This document shows positions 19,226 to 28,793 of a DNA stretch of 64,000 nucleotides, piece by piece. The notes below the pieces were generated by a model that was not told the origin of the DNA, ran no database searches, and saw only the letters and a list, made by a program, of their open reading frames with translations. Source of the DNA: an uncultured Gallionellaceae bacterium (GTDB taxonomy: Bacteria > Pseudomonadota > Gammaproteobacteria > Burkholderiales > Gallionellaceae); contig CAINCU010000053.1 of the NCBI GenBank assembly GCA_903847155.1, positions 1-64,000 on the forward strand. The letters run 5' to 3'. Made by a program: the position numbers and the translations under genes. Numbering within the stretch: the stretch's first letter is position 1; every line of letters starts with the position of its first letter.

Positions 19226-20196
19226 TTCATTTCGAATGGCCGTGGATGTTGCTTTTCCTGCCGCTGCCTTGGCTGCTGGCTAGATGGTTGCCACCTGCGC
19301 AGCCGCAGGGTGAGGGTGTGTTCCTGCCCTTTGCTGCCGCAGTCGCAGCCGATGCTGCACCCCACACCGTCGGTGTCATGCAGCGTTCGCGCAAGCTTCT
19401 ATTCGCTTTGGTTTGGGTATTGCTGGTGCTGGCCGCCGTGCGTCCACAATGGCTGGGTGATCCACAGCCGGTGCCCACTACAGGGCGGCGTTTGCTGTTG
19501 GCGGTGGATGTCTCCGGCTCCATGTCCACGCAAGACATGGCGGGCGGATACACCCGCTTGCAGGTGGTGCAGAAAGTGGCCGGGGATTTCATCCGGCGCA
19601 GACACGGCGATCAGGTGGGGCTTATATTGTTCGGTACCCAACCCTATTTGCAGGCGCCGATCACTACCGATCTGGACACGGTGGGACAGTTCCTGAATGA
19701 GGCGATGATAGGCGTGGCCGGTACGCAAACGGCCATCGGCGATGCCATTGGTCTGGCGATCAAACGGCTACAGGGCGAAACGAACAAATCCAGGAGCAAA
19801 GGCGATACGGTGCTGGTCTTGCTGACCGATGGCAGCAACGATGCCGGTGCCATGCCGCCTGCCGAGGCGGCGAAGATGGCCGCAGCATCGGGTTTTCGCA
19901 TCTACACCATAGGCGTGGGTTCCGATCAGCAACCGGGTTTCTTTGGTATGGGCGGCGGTGGCGATCTGGATGAAGACACGCTCAAGCTCATCGCAAAAAC
20001 AACAGGCGGCGAATATTTTCGCGCGACGGATGTCGAAAACCTTGAGAAGGTTTATGCGCGGATTGACAAGCTGGAACCCAGCGACGCGAGGCAGCAATGG
20101 TATCGCCCGAGCGATGAATGGTTTCCGTGGCCATTGGGGCTGGCATTGCTGCTGAGCTTGCCAGCCGTATTGTGGAGAAACAAAAAATGGAGTTGA
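19222..20196 (+). CDS. batA: BatA-type VWA-domain membrane protein
   Basis: The 324-residue protein has two N-terminal hydrophobic helices, a VWA domain with an intact MIDAS (AVDVSGSMSTQD, about residues 93-104; LTDGSNDAG later) and a C-terminal transmembrane helix (WPLGLALLLSLPAVLW). The metal-binding VWA domain faces the periplasm. It overlaps DUF4381 by ATGA and batB by ten bases. In other bacteria Bat proteins support stress tolerance. Confidence 0.9.
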   Translation: MIHFEWPWMLLFLPLPWLLARWLPPAQPQGEGVFLPFAAAVAADAAPHTVGVMQRSRKLLFALVWVLLVLAAVRPQWLGDPQPVPTTGRRLLLAVDVSGSMSTQDMAGGYTRLQVVQKVAGDFIRRRHGDQVGLILFGTQPYLQAPITTDLDTVGQFLNEAMIGVAGTQTAIGDAIGLAIKRLQGETNKSRSKGDTVLVLLTDGSNDAGAMPPAEAAKMAAASGFRIYTIGVGSDQQPGFFGMGGGGDLDEDTLKLIAKTTGGEYFRATDVENLEKVYARIDKLEPSDARQQWYRPSDEWFPWPLGLALLLSLPAVLWRNKKWS

Positions 20197-21182
20197 TACA
20201 ACATTTTCATTTTCTGCGCCCGGCCTGGTTGCTGGCGCTGCCGCTGTTGTGGGGACTGAGCCTGTGGTTGGCGCGGCGACACAGTAAAGATGGCGGTTGG
20301 GCGCAGGTCATCGACGCTGAGTTGTTGCCCATCTTGCGTCTGGACAGAGTCGGCAAACGCGGGAGGACACCTTGGCTTTGGCTGGCGCTGGCATGGACGC
20401 TGGCGGTGCTGGCTTTGGCTGGCCCCAGTTGGCAGCAGGCACCATCCATTGCTTACCGTGGCAATAGTGCATGGATATTGGTGCTGGATTTATCGCCTTC
20501 GATGCTGGCCACCGATCTGTCGCCGAACCGGGTCACCCGCGCACGCTATGCCTTGGACGATATTCTCAACGCCGCGCAAGATGCCCGCGTGGGACTGGTA
20601 GCGTTCAGCGATGAATCCTTTACCGTCACGCCGATGACCGATGATGTTGCCACGATACGCACGCTGTTGCCGACACTGAATCCAGACATCATGCCCAGCG
20701 CGGGAGATAACCTGGCCCCGGCTTTGGAGCAAGCCGGAAAGCTGGCCGAGCAGGGCGGCGGCAAGAACGTTCAGGTGGTGGTGCTGACAGATGGCTTTGC
20801 TGATCCGGCTGCTTCCTTCGGGGCAATAAAAAAACTCAAGTCGCAAGGTGTCACGGTAAATGTGGTGGGGATCGGCACCCGTAGCGGTGCGCCGCTGAGT
20901 CGGGCGGGTGGTGGATTTGCTCAAAACCCGCAGGGACAGGTGAATCTCGCCCGTCTCGATGTGGAGCAACTGCAACAACTGGCCGCGACCGGTGGCGGTC
21001 GTTATGTGGACTTGGTGCAACTGCCGATGCTGATTAGCGACTTGCAAGCCAACGCGGATCGAACCGGTCATGCCAAGTCTGAGAGCGATATTCGGGTGGC
21101 GCATTGGCTGGATGGCGGTGTTTGGCTGTTGCCGCTGCTGCTATTGATCGCAGCATTTTTGGGTAGACGGGGATGGTTGTGA
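20187..21182 (+). CDS. batB: BatB-type VWA-domain membrane protein
   Basis: This 331-residue protein has the same layout as the preceding one: N-terminal helices, a VWA domain with a modified MIDAS (VLDLSPSMLATDLS; VVLTDGFADP) and a C-terminal transmembrane helix (GVWLLPLLLLIAAFL). SPSM in place of SGSM keeps the serines that bind metal. The start lies inside the end of batA, and the gene overlaps the TPR protein gene. Confidence 0.9.
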   Translation: MELIQHFHFLRPAWLLALPLLWGLSLWLARRHSKDGGWAQVIDAELLPILRLDRVGKRGRTPWLWLALAWTLAVLALAGPSWQQAPSIAYRGNSAWILVLDLSPSMLATDLSPNRVTRARYALDDILNAAQDARVGLVAFSDESFTVTPMTDDVATIRTLLPTLNPDIMPSAGDNLAPALEQAGKLAEQGGGKNVQVVVLTDGFADPAASFGAIKKLKSQGVTVNVVGIGTRSGAPLSRAGGGFAQNPQGQVNLARLDVEQLQQLAATGGGRYVDLVQLPMLISDLQANADRTGHAKSESDIRVAHWLDGGVWLLPLLLLIAAFLGRRGWL

Positions 21183-22057
21183 AACGCGGTCTGATACTTG
21201 CGATGTTTCTGTTCTGCGCGGCATCGGCGCAGGCGGGGGAGGTTTGGGATAAATGGTGGCGCACTGCCGATCAGCGCGGCGAACATCTGTTGAGACAGGG
21301 CGATGCCACAGCGGCTGCACGCACTTTCAGCGATCCGCGACACAAGGCTTATGCTGAATTGCAAGCCGACCAGTATCAGGACGCAGCGCGGGATTTCGCC
21401 GCTTTTGACGACAGCGACGGCAACTACAATCGCGGCAATGCCTTGGCTCAGGTCGGACAATTGGATGAGGCGATCAAGGCTTACGATACAGCCTTGGCTC
21501 GTGATCCGAACAATCAGGACGCACGCCACAACCGTCGTTTGGTAGAGCAGGCGTTGAAAAAACAGCCGCCCCAATCCAAACCATCTTCGGATAAAGATTC
21601 CGCTTCCAAAGACGGACAAAAGGACGACAAAAATCAGTCGAATAAGTCTGACAGCAAGGACTCAGGCAAACAAAGCGACGCTTCAAAAAATTCGTCCGGC
21701 AAAGAACAACAGGGCAAGAGCGGGCAAGGCAAAGAAGGACGCAAAGGCGAGCAGAAAGACGGTCAAGGTCAGCAACAGTCCGCCCAAGCCAATCAACCAG
21801 ACTCAAACGATCAGTCCAATTCAAGCGCACAAAATAAATCTGACGATGCGGCTCAGGCCAAGCAAGATGCGGCAGCCGCGCTGGGTAAGTCGCCAACGAG
21901 AAATGACAAGCAAGCTGCCGCATCGGATGTTCCCGTCAGCGAAAAACAACTTGCGCAGGAGCAATGGCTGCGGGCCATACCGGATGATCCAGGTGGCCTG
22001 TTGCGGCGCAAATTCATGATTGAGCACATGATCCGACAACAAGGTGGAAGGCAATGA
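21173..22057 (+). CDS. batC: BatC-like TPR protein with a low-complexity hydrophilic segment
   Basis: The 294-residue protein has a signal peptide (MVVKRGLILAMFLFCAASAQA) and TPR helices (NYNRGNALAQVGQLDEAIKA, about residues 83-102). A roughly 100-residue segment very rich in Lys, Asp, Ser, Gln and Gly (about 120-225) follows, then a conserved ending, EEQWLRAIPDDPGGLLRRKF-like, that typifies BatC/BatB-BatC fusions. It is probably periplasmic and pairs with the VWA proteins. A GTG at 21179 is an alternative start. Confidence 0.85.
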   Translation: MVVKRGLILAMFLFCAASAQAGEVWDKWWRTADQRGEHLLRQGDATAAARTFSDPRHKAYAELQADQYQDAARDFAAFDDSDGNYNRGNALAQVGQLDEAIKAYDTALARDPNNQDARHNRRLVEQALKKQPPQSKPSSDKDSASKDGQKDDKNQSNKSDSKDSGKQSDASKNSSGKEQQGKSGQGKEGRKGEQKDGQGQQQSAQANQPDSNDQSNSSAQNKSDDAAQAKQDAAAALGKSPTRNDKQAAASDVPVSEKQLAQEQWLRAIPDDPGGLLRRKFMIEHMIRQQGGRQ

Positions 22058-23808
22058 AGAATCTATTTCGAATTTATATTTCTCTCATATTCTTGGGGCT
22101 GAGCCTGCATGCTTCGGCGGACATTACCGCCAGCTTGGATCATGATCAGGTCGCCCCGGGCGAAACGGTGCAACTCACCCTGCAACACAAAGGACAGACC
22201 GACAGTCAGCCTAATCTGAGTCCGCTTAAACAGGACTTCGAAATTGTCGGGCGCAGTTCGGGTTCCAACATCCAGATCATCAACGGCAAGATGAATGCGC
22301 AAGTTCAGGTGAGCCTGATGCTTCTGCCGAAACATAGCGGCAAACTGCATATTCCGGCATTGCAATGGGACGGGCAATCTTCGCCTTTTCTTCCGCTGAC
22401 GGTGAGCAGCAATGGCGCTACTCAGTCAGGAAGTACGGCACCAGGAAATACACTCACGGGAAATGCATCACATGTTTTTGTCACCGCGACCACGGATCAG
22501 AAGCAGCCATATGTGCAGGCCGCAATACCCATGACGGTTCGACTTTATACCGATCAACAGCTCTATCAGGCCAGTCTCGATTTGTCGCCCAACAATGATG
22601 TTCTGATCCAGCAATTGGGACAGGACAAACAGACCAGCGAAACGCGCAATGGCCGAAGCTACCAAATGGTCGAGCGAAAATATCTGCTTTTCCCGCAACG
22701 CAGCGGACGCATCCAACTGGACGGTCCAGTGTTGAATGCGCAAGTGCAGGACACGGGCGGCAACAACGATACGTTCGGCAACATATTCGGCGGTAATCCT
22801 TTTGCGGGCATGATGAATTCCACCCGACCGATTCGAATTCAAGGAAGCCAGATCGTGCTGAACGTGCGACCTCGTCCCGCCAGTGCAAACGGGCACGATT
22901 GGTTGCCGGCACAAAATGTAACTTTGGAAGAAACTTGGTCGCCTGATGGTGGCCCTATCCATGCCGGTGATCCCGTCACCCGTCATCTGCATTTGAGCGC
23001 CCAAGGGCTGACCGCAGCCCAATTGCCCGACCTGAGTCAGCTCATGCAATTACCAACCGGTCTGCGTGCTTACCCCGATCAGCCCAAGCTGAATAACGAT
23101 ACCAACGGCAACGGTGTAGTCGGCGCGCGCGATCAGGACATCGCCGTCATCGCCAACGTGGCCGGTCACTATGAGATTTCCGTTTTGCACCTATTCTGGT
23201 GGGATACCGTCAAAAACATGCAGCGAGAAATCGTCTTGCCCGCACACACGATGGAGGTCTTGCCCAGTGTGGGCGGTGTCGTCATTGGAACGAAGCCGCC
23301 AAGTCAAGGTAGTGTTTCGAACGAATCCCCCACTTCAAATGGAATAGAAAATTCAAACACAAATTATCGCTGGAAGTGGATTAGTCTCGTCTTCGTGCTG
23401 CTATGGCTTGGAACACTTACTGCATGGTGGTTGAGCCGCAGACGCAATCCAAAGCAACCAAGTATACATGTCGAAGCCATAACACCAGTTGATCACACGC
23501 CCCGCATGGCTGAAGCGCGCAAGGCATTCTGGCAAGCCTGTCGTGATAACGATCCGCAGTCCGCACGTCGCCATTTACTTGCTTGGGCGCATGCAACTTG
23601 GCCGCAAGATTCACCCATTGGGCTCAAGGCATTGGCAGAACGCTTGGATGAGTCAGTGCAGAAAACATTATTGAATCAACTTGACCGCGCTTGTTATACC
23701 AATGGTGAATGGCAGGGTAAAGCGCTACTGGAATCCCTGAAGACGTTATCAACAGTTTTGAATAAGGTTGTATCGGCTGAGCCAAAACTGGCTAGCTTGT
23801 ATCCTTGA
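22054..23808 (+). CDS. batD: BatD-like membrane protein
   Basis: This 584-residue protein has a signal peptide (LFRIYISLIFLGLSLHASA) and repeated beta-rich domains (DHDQVAPGETVQLTLQHKG; YLLFPQRSGRIQLDGP). A late transmembrane helix (WISLVFVLLWLGTLTAWWL, about residues 448-466) and a short cytoplasmic tail follow. BatD family members accompany BatA/B/C and MoxR. The start overlaps the TPR gene as ATGA, completing a seven-gene operon with almost no spaces. Confidence 0.88.
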   Translation: MKNLFRIYISLIFLGLSLHASADITASLDHDQVAPGETVQLTLQHKGQTDSQPNLSPLKQDFEIVGRSSGSNIQIINGKMNAQVQVSLMLLPKHSGKLHIPALQWDGQSSPFLPLTVSSNGATQSGSTAPGNTLTGNASHVFVTATTDQKQPYVQAAIPMTVRLYTDQQLYQASLDLSPNNDVLIQQLGQDKQTSETRNGRSYQMVERKYLLFPQRSGRIQLDGPVLNAQVQDTGGNNDTFGNIFGGNPFAGMMNSTRPIRIQGSQIVLNVRPRPASANGHDWLPAQNVTLEETWSPDGGPIHAGDPVTRHLHLSAQGLTAAQLPDLSQLMQLPTGLRAYPDQPKLNNDTNGNGVVGARDQDIAVIANVAGHYEISVLHLFWWDTVKNMQREIVLPAHTMEVLPSVGGVVIGTKPPSQGSVSNESPTSNGIENSNTNYRWKWISLVFVLLWLGTLTAWWLSRRRNPKQPSIHVEAITPVDHTPRMAEARKAFWQACRDNDPQSARRHLLAWAHATWPQDSPIGLKALAERLDESVQKTLLNQLDRACYTNGEWQGKALLESLKTLSTVLNKVVSAEPKLASLYP

Positions 23809-23845
23809 TCGATCCATCTTATTGCTCTGCTTGATTTGCTACCAT

Positions 23846-23877
23846 AAAAAATCCCTGCGCTAGGGCAGGGATTTTTC
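23846..23877. terminator. Strong bidirectional terminator
   Basis: The stem AATCCCTGC / GCAGGGATT (loop GCTAGG) is flanked by A-rich DNA on the left and T-rich DNA on the right. It can stop the Bat operon from the left and dksA from the right. Its right arm includes GGGCAGGG (23863-23870). Confidence 0.85.
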
Positions 23878-23904
23878 TTTTACTATCTTATTTAAACAGA
23901 GCAG

Positions 23905-24327
23905 TTATTTTGCAACTTGTTTTTCTCTGATTTCATCCAGCGTTTTGCAGTCGATGCAAAGTGTAGCGGTGGGGCGAGCTTCCAAGCGGCTTAAGCCGAT
24001 TTCTACACCGCATTTGTCACAGAAGCCATAATCACCAGCGTCGATTCGCCCCAGCATTTTGTCGATATTCTTGATGAGCTTGCGTTCACGGTCACGATTG
24101 CGTAACTCAAGACTCATATCCGATTCCTGGCTGGCACGGTCATTGGGATCGGCAAAAACTGTAGCCTCGTCTTGCATGGTATGCACGGTGCGATCAATGT
24201 CATGGCTTAAGCCCAGCTTGATTTCATTCAGAACGTTACGAAAATGATTAAGCTGCTTGGGATTCATATATACCTCTCCTTTTTTCGCTTTGTAAGGGGC
24301 GGCAGTTTTATTCGCTTGTACTGGCAT
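23905..24327 (-). CDS. dksA: RNA polymerase-binding transcription factor DksA
   Basis: The 140-residue protein has the DksA coiled coil (HFRNVLNEIKLGLSHDIDRT through DPNDRASQESDMSLELRNRD, with the functional Asp pair at the tip, here ADPNDRAS) and a four-Cys zinc finger, CDKCGVEIGLSRLEARP...CIDCK, near the C-terminus. It works with ppGpp on the RNA polymerase secondary channel. The ATG at 24327 has GGAG nine bases upstream; an upstream TTG is less likely. Confidence 0.94.
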   Translation of the reverse strand: MPVQANKTAAPYKAKKGEVYMNPKQLNHFRNVLNEIKLGLSHDIDRTVHTMQDEATVFADPNDRASQESDMSLELRNRDRERKLIKNIDKMLGRIDAGDYGFCDKCGVEIGLSRLEARPTATLCIDCKTLDEIREKQVAK

Positions 24328-24419
24328 TGTGTCGTTCTCCAAGGGGTGCTGAATTTTTCAAGCGCGCTTTAATACCAGAAACGTTTTTGTGCCGCAACAA
24401 GAAATTCTGCTAAACTTGG

Positions 24420-25031
24420 CTATAAAATACTAACTCCTTGTTTTTTAAGCATATCAACAAGTTCAATGAGAGGAAGGCCGATCAATGCATTAGGGTCGTT
24501 ACCTTCAATACGCTGAATTAGCGCGATTCCTAACCCTTCAGATTTTGCGCTTCCGGCACAGTGATATGGTTGTTCTTTCTTGAGGTAGCGTTCTATCTCA
24601 TCGTCGCTGACCTCGCGAAAACTAACCTTTGTTTCAACAAGTGATGTCTGAATGTCATTTGTGCGGGCGTTTAACAGGCTTACGGCAGTGCAAAAACTTA
24701 CGGTCTTCCCGCGCATGGCGCGGAGTTGGCGCACGGCATTATCGTGTGTGAGTGGCTTCCCTAATTGCTGGCCGTCAAGAAGTGCAACCTGGTCTGAGCC
24801 GATGATAAGCGCGTTAGGGTGTTGATGAGCTACAGCGTGCGCTTTTAACTGTGAAAGGCGTTGGGCAGTTTGTTTTGCATCTTCTCCATCGGCAGGTGTT
24901 TCATCTACATCGGGCGATGCTGTTAGGAATGCCAGTTGTAGAGTGGAAAGAAGCTGACTCCTATATATAGAGGTTGAGGCCAATACAATCGGTTGAGAAT
25001 TCAAGATATTCCTTTTACGCGTCTTTGACAT
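24420..25031 (-). CDS. Maf-like nucleotide pyrophosphatase (YceF type)
   Basis: This 203-residue Maf/HAM1 family protein has LASTSIYRSQLL (about residues 17-28), DETPADGE, LIIGSDQVALLDGQQLGKP (about 75-93), CAGSAKSEGLGI and RIEGNDPNALIGLPL. These match the YceF subgroup, whose members hydrolyse 7-methyl-GTP. It is divergent from yceD with only 31 bases between the starts, so the yceD promoter must overlap coding DNA. Confidence 0.92.
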   Translation of the reverse strand: MSKTRKRNILNSQPIVLASTSIYRSQLLSTLQLAFLTASPDVDETPADGEDAKQTAQRLSQLKAHAVAHQHPNALIIGSDQVALLDGQQLGKPLTHDNAVRQLRAMRGKTVSFCTAVSLLNARTNDIQTSLVETKVSFREVSDDEIERYLKKEQPYHCAGSAKSEGLGIALIQRIEGNDPNALIGLPLIELVDMLKKQGVSIL

Positions 25032-25062
25032 AGGGGGGCAGAATATATATCATGCGCGCCTC

Positions 25063-25551
25063 ATGTTTGCACAGCCTTTAATTGACGGGATGGACTTTGC
25101 CCGCAACGGCAGGGAATTGCACGGTGAAATATCGATAAAGTCGTTGCTCAGACTGGGTGATATGCTGGCGAAATCTGATGGATCGCTGGCTTATGTAGTG
25201 CGCGGTTTGCGAGTAAGTGATCGATACATGTTGGAGGTTGCACTTAGCGGTGTGTGTCATTTGCGCTGTCATCGTTGTTTGGGGGAAATTGAATACCCGG
25301 TTGGTATTACGACGCGCTTACAATTGGTTTCTGCCGAGAAGATGGATGAAATTGATGCAAACGACGATGAGATGGAATGCATTGAAGCATCGTCGCAGAT
25401 TGATGTGCTTGCGTTGGTTGAAGATGAGTTGATATTGGGTCTCCCTTTTGCGCCCAAGCATCCCGAAGGGACTTGTAGTCCAGATATTGAGGGATTGCAG
25501 CAACCCGCCAGTGCATTTTCAGTATTGGCGAATTTAAAAAAGAAGTATTAG
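25063..25551 (+). CDS. yceD: YceD/DUF177 protein (23S rRNA accumulation)
   Basis: The 162-residue DUF177 protein has the CHLRCHRCLGEIEYPV cysteine motif (about residues 66-81) and the conserved ending NPFSVLANLKKK-like (here AFSVLANLKKKY). It is encoded just before rpmF as in most proteobacteria and is linked to 23S rRNA levels. It is the first gene of the fab cluster. Confidence 0.9.
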   Translation: MFAQPLIDGMDFARNGRELHGEISIKSLLRLGDMLAKSDGSLAYVVRGLRVSDRYMLEVALSGVCHLRCHRCLGEIEYPVGITTRLQLVSAEKMDEIDANDDEMECIEASSQIDVLALVEDELILGLPFAPKHPEGTCSPDIEGLQQPASAFSVLANLKKKY

Positions 25552-25576
25552 AGTTGTTTTTTTGTGAGGAGTTAAC

Positions 25577-25756
25577 ATGGCAGTTCAGCAGAATAAAAAA
25601 TCCCCGTCAAAGCGTGGGATGCATCGCGCGCACGATTTCTTGACCGCACCGGCGCTGGCCGTTGAGCCATCTACTGGTGAGCCTCATCTGCGTCATCACA
25701 TCAGTCCCAGCGGCTACTATCGTGGCAAAAAGGTAGTCAACACCAAGAGCGAATAA
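25577..25756 (+). CDS. rpmF: Ribosomal protein bL32
   Basis: This 59-residue protein begins [20 protein letters not shown] and ends [14 protein letters not shown], the standard bL32 pattern of the non-zinc (Cys-less) type. The ribosome-binding site GAGGAG lies just upstream of the ATG. It sits between yceD and plsX, the usual order. Confidence 0.96.
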   Translation: MAVQQNKKSPSKRGMHRAHDFLTAPALAVEPSTGEPHLRHHISPSGYYRGKKVVNTKSE

Positions 25757-25838
25757 GCTCCTTGCTCGATCTCAGTAAGCATCCTTTTCTTCAGGGTGCT
25801 ATGTGTTCGACCATTTTCTCGACATTGAGGATCGCCTA

Positions 25839-26879
25839 GTGGATGTAACTATTGCCATTGATGCCATGGGGGGCGACCATGGGGTGTCTGTAACTGTCCC
25901 TTCAGCTATCAACTACCTTCGTAAACATCCCGGCGACACCATTGTATTGGTTGGCTTGCCAGATGCGATTGAAGCAGAGTTGCTGGCTTTGGGGGGGGCA
26001 GGTAATAACTCGCGCCTTCGCGTTCATGCGGCGAACGAAGTGGTTGGCATGGATGAACAACCACAATCTGCATTGCGCGGGAAAAAAGACTCATCCATGC
26101 GAGTCTCGATTAATCTTGTTAAGAGCGGAGAAGCTGTTGCTTGCGTTAGTGCCGGCAATACCGGCGCGCTGATGGCAACTGCCAGATATGTTCTCAAAAC
26201 ACTTCCCGGAATAGATCGCCCTGCGATTGCCTCCTTCCTGCCTACCAATGCTGGGCAGGTTTGCATGCTGGATCTGGGTGCAAACGTCGATTGCACGGCT
26301 GAGCATTTGCTGCAATTTGCGCTGATGGGAAGCACCTTGGTTTCAGCTTTGGAGCACAAGGAGAATCCTACGGTTGGGCTGCTTAACATTGGTAGCGAAG
26401 ATATCAAAGGTAATGAAGTGGTAAAACAGGCTGCTGAGCTGCTGCAAAACAGCGACCTGAATTTTTATGGAAATATTGAAGGCGACGATATTTTCAAAGG
26501 TGTCACCGACGTGGTGGTGTGTGACGGCTTTGTGGGTAACGTTGCACTAAAGACCGCCGAGGGAGTTGCCAAAATGATGGGCGGTTTCCTTAAAGAAGGT
26601 TTTAGTCGCAGCCCGTTTACCAAGTTTGCTGCTTTGGTGGCTATGCCAGTGCTTAAAGCTTTCAAGCATCGGCTGGATCACCGTCGATATAACGGAGCAA
26701 GCTTTCTTGGACTTAAGGGAATCGTGGTGAAAAGTCACGGTTCTGCTGATTCATTTGCCTTCCTTTGTGCTATCGAACGCGCAGCCGAAGAAGCGCGTGG
26801 CGGAATGCTGAGCCACATTAGTGAACACGTCGAAAAATGGCATCACGCACGCCAGCCAAGTTTAGGAGAAGTGCTTTGA
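25839..26879 (+). CDS. plsX: Phosphate acyltransferase PlsX
   Basis: This 346-residue enzyme makes acyl-phosphate from acyl-ACP for phospholipid synthesis. It begins with the family signature [12 protein letters not shown] and includes [41 protein letters not shown] and [15 protein letters not shown] chose the GTG at 25839 because GAGG lies eight bases upstream and the product then starts just before the conserved core. A GTG at 25803 would add 12 residues. Confidence 0.93.
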   Translation: MDVTIAIDAMGGDHGVSVTVPSAINYLRKHPGDTIVLVGLPDAIEAELLALGGAGNNSRLRVHAANEVVGMDEQPQSALRGKKDSSMRVSINLVKSGEAVACVSAGNTGALMATARYVLKTLPGIDRPAIASFLPTNAGQVCMLDLGANVDCTAEHLLQFALMGSTLVSALEHKENPTVGLLNIGSEDIKGNEVVKQAAELLQNSDLNFYGNIEGDDIFKGVTDVVVCDGFVGNVALKTAEGVAKMMGGFLKEGFSRSPFTKFAALVAMPVLKAFKHRLDHRRYNGASFLGLKGIVVKSHGSADSFAFLCAIERAAEEARGGMLSHISEHVEKWHHARQPSLGEVL

Positions 26880-27805
26880 TCTATTCGAAAATCATCGGTA
26901 CTGGCAGTTATTTGCCAGCTAAAGTATTAACTAATTTCGACCTGGAAAAGATTGTCGAGACCACGCACGAATGGATTTTTTCACGAAGCGGCATCATGGA
27001 ACGCCACATCGCTGATGAAAATGAATTAACCAGTGATCTTGCGCTTCAAGCCAGCCTCAAGGCAATTGAGGCTGCTGGTATCAGTGCCAATGAGATTGAT
27101 CTTGTCATCGTGGCAACCACTTCTCCAGATATGCCATTCCCCAGTACTGCTTGCATTTTACAGGATAAGTTGGGTATCAAGAATGGTGGTCCAGCTTTCG
27201 ACATTCAGGCAGTGTGTGGCGGTTTTGTCTATGCACTGAACACAGCAGATTTATATATCCGTGGTGGACAGGCTAAGACTGTGCTGGTTGTTGGTGCTGA
27301 AGTTTTGTCGCGCATGTTGGATTGGAATGACCGCACAACCTGTGTATTATTTGGCGACGGAGCAGGCGCAATAATTTTGCACGCTTCTGACAAGCCGGGT
27401 ATCGTTGCCGCAAAGTTGCATGCTGATGGCCGTCATCGCAATATGTTGAAAGCAGACCCCATGATTTCAATGGATGGTCAGGCGGTATTTAAATTTGCAG
27501 TCAAGGTATTAACTGATGTTGTTGAAGAATTGCTGGAAGATCAAAAACTAGCTGGTTCAGAAATAAATTGGCTGGTTCCGCATCAGGCCAACATTCGCAT
27601 CATCGAAGCGACGGCTAGGAAACTTGGTTTGAAAATGGACAATGTCGTACTGACGGTCGCTACTCATGGCAATACGTCTGCCGCCTCAGTCCCGCTCGCA
27701 TTGGACACTGCCGTTCGTGACGGGCGCATCAAAACCGGGCAAAACATTTTGATCGAGGCCGTAGGTGGAGGGTTTACCTGGGGTGCAGCTCTAATTAAAT
27801 GGTAA
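26876..27805 (+). CDS. fabH: Beta-ketoacyl-ACP synthase III
   Basis: The 309-residue condensing enzyme starts fatty-acid chains from acetyl-CoA and malonyl-ACP. The catalytic triad is complete: Cys114 in QAVCGGF, His in VPHQANIRI and Asn in [10 protein letters not shown]. The start is TTG at 26876, with AGGAG seven bases upstream and a TTGA overlap with the plsX stop. Upstream in-frame codons would extend it into plsX without support. Confidence 0.94.
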   Translation: MIYSKIIGTGSYLPAKVLTNFDLEKIVETTHEWIFSRSGIMERHIADENELTSDLALQASLKAIEAAGISANEIDLVIVATTSPDMPFPSTACILQDKLGIKNGGPAFDIQAVCGGFVYALNTADLYIRGGQAKTVLVVGAEVLSRMLDWNDRTTCVLFGDGAGAIILHASDKPGIVAAKLHADGRHRNMLKADPMISMDGQAVFKFAVKVLTDVVEELLEDQKLAGSEINWLVPHQANIRIIEATARKLGLKMDNVVLTVATHGNTSAASVPLALDTAVRDGRIKTGQNILIEAVGGGFTWGAALIKW

Positions 27806-27812
27806 GTTCGCT

Positions 27813-28745
27813 ATGACTAAGTTTGCTTTCGTATTTCCCGGACAGGGATCTCAATCGCGCGGCATGATGAACGCTTATGCTGATTTTCCCGCTGTGCGCG
27901 ACACGTTTACCGAGGCATCAGGCGTATTAAAACAGGATTTATGGCAATTGGTAGCCGAGGGTGGCGATTCCGATTTAAATGCCACGGTGAATACACAGCC
28001 GATTATGCTGACAGCAGGAGTGGCGGTTTACCGTGCTTGGCAATCGCAAAGCGGCGCTAGACCGACCATCATGGCCGGACACAGCTTGGGTGAATATACT
28101 GCGCTGGTCGCCGCAGGCGCATTGAGCTTTGCAGACGCGTTGCCATTGGTGCGTTACCGTGCACAATGCATGCAACAAGCCGTGCCGGAAGGTGTGGGCG
28201 GCATCGCGGCTATCTTGGGTCTGGACGACGACGCAGTGCGCGCGGTATGTGTCGAAGGCGCTCAGGGTGAAGTGCTGGAAGCAGTAAACTTCAACTCTGC
28301 CGGGCAAGTGGTCATTGCTGGGAATCGTGGCGCGGTTGAGCGCGGTATGGCATTGGCTAAAGCAAAGGGTGCGAAACGCGCCATCATGCTGCCAATGAGC
28401 GTACCGTCGCATTGCAGCCTGCTAAAAGGTGCTGCAGATCAATTGCGTGAATATCTGAATAATATTGTAGTGCAAATCCCGGCTATTCAGGTACTGCACA
28501 ATGCCGATGTTGCAGCTTATAGTGATGCCACTAAAATCAAGGACGCGTTAGTGCGCCAGTTGTATTCGCCGGTGCGCTGGGTAGAAACCGTGCTGGAGTT
28601 TGGCAAACAGGGCATTACGCACAATGTGGAATGCGCACCGGGCAAAGTGCTGGCGGGACTGAATAAACGCATTGATGCTAACCAACAGGCCTTAGCCATC
28701 AGCGATGGTGAAGCGTTGAAGTCGATTTTGAGTGTGCTCATATAA
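27813..28745 (+). CDS. fabD: Malonyl-CoA:ACP transacylase
   Basis: This 310-residue enzyme loads malonate onto ACP. It shows FVFPGQGSQSRGM (about residues 6-18), the active-site GHSLGEYTALVAAGAL with Ser91, the catalytic His in VPSHCSLL and the C-terminal GPGKVLAGL-like APGKVLAGL. It follows fabH after seven bases. Confidence 0.96.
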   Translation: MTKFAFVFPGQGSQSRGMMNAYADFPAVRDTFTEASGVLKQDLWQLVAEGGDSDLNATVNTQPIMLTAGVAVYRAWQSQSGARPTIMAGHSLGEYTALVAAGALSFADALPLVRYRAQCMQQAVPEGVGGIAAILGLDDDAVRAVCVEGAQGEVLEAVNFNSAGQVVIAGNRGAVERGMALAKAKGAKRAIMLPMSVPSHCSLLKGAADQLREYLNNIVVQIPAIQVLHNADVAAYSDATKIKDALVRQLYSPVRWVETVLEFGKQGITHNVECAPGKVLAGLNKRIDANQQALAISDGEALKSILSVLI

Positions 28746-28793
28746 ATCTAAATCGTTTTCGTGGTTTTCGTAGGTTGAGTTTAGGAGAATATT

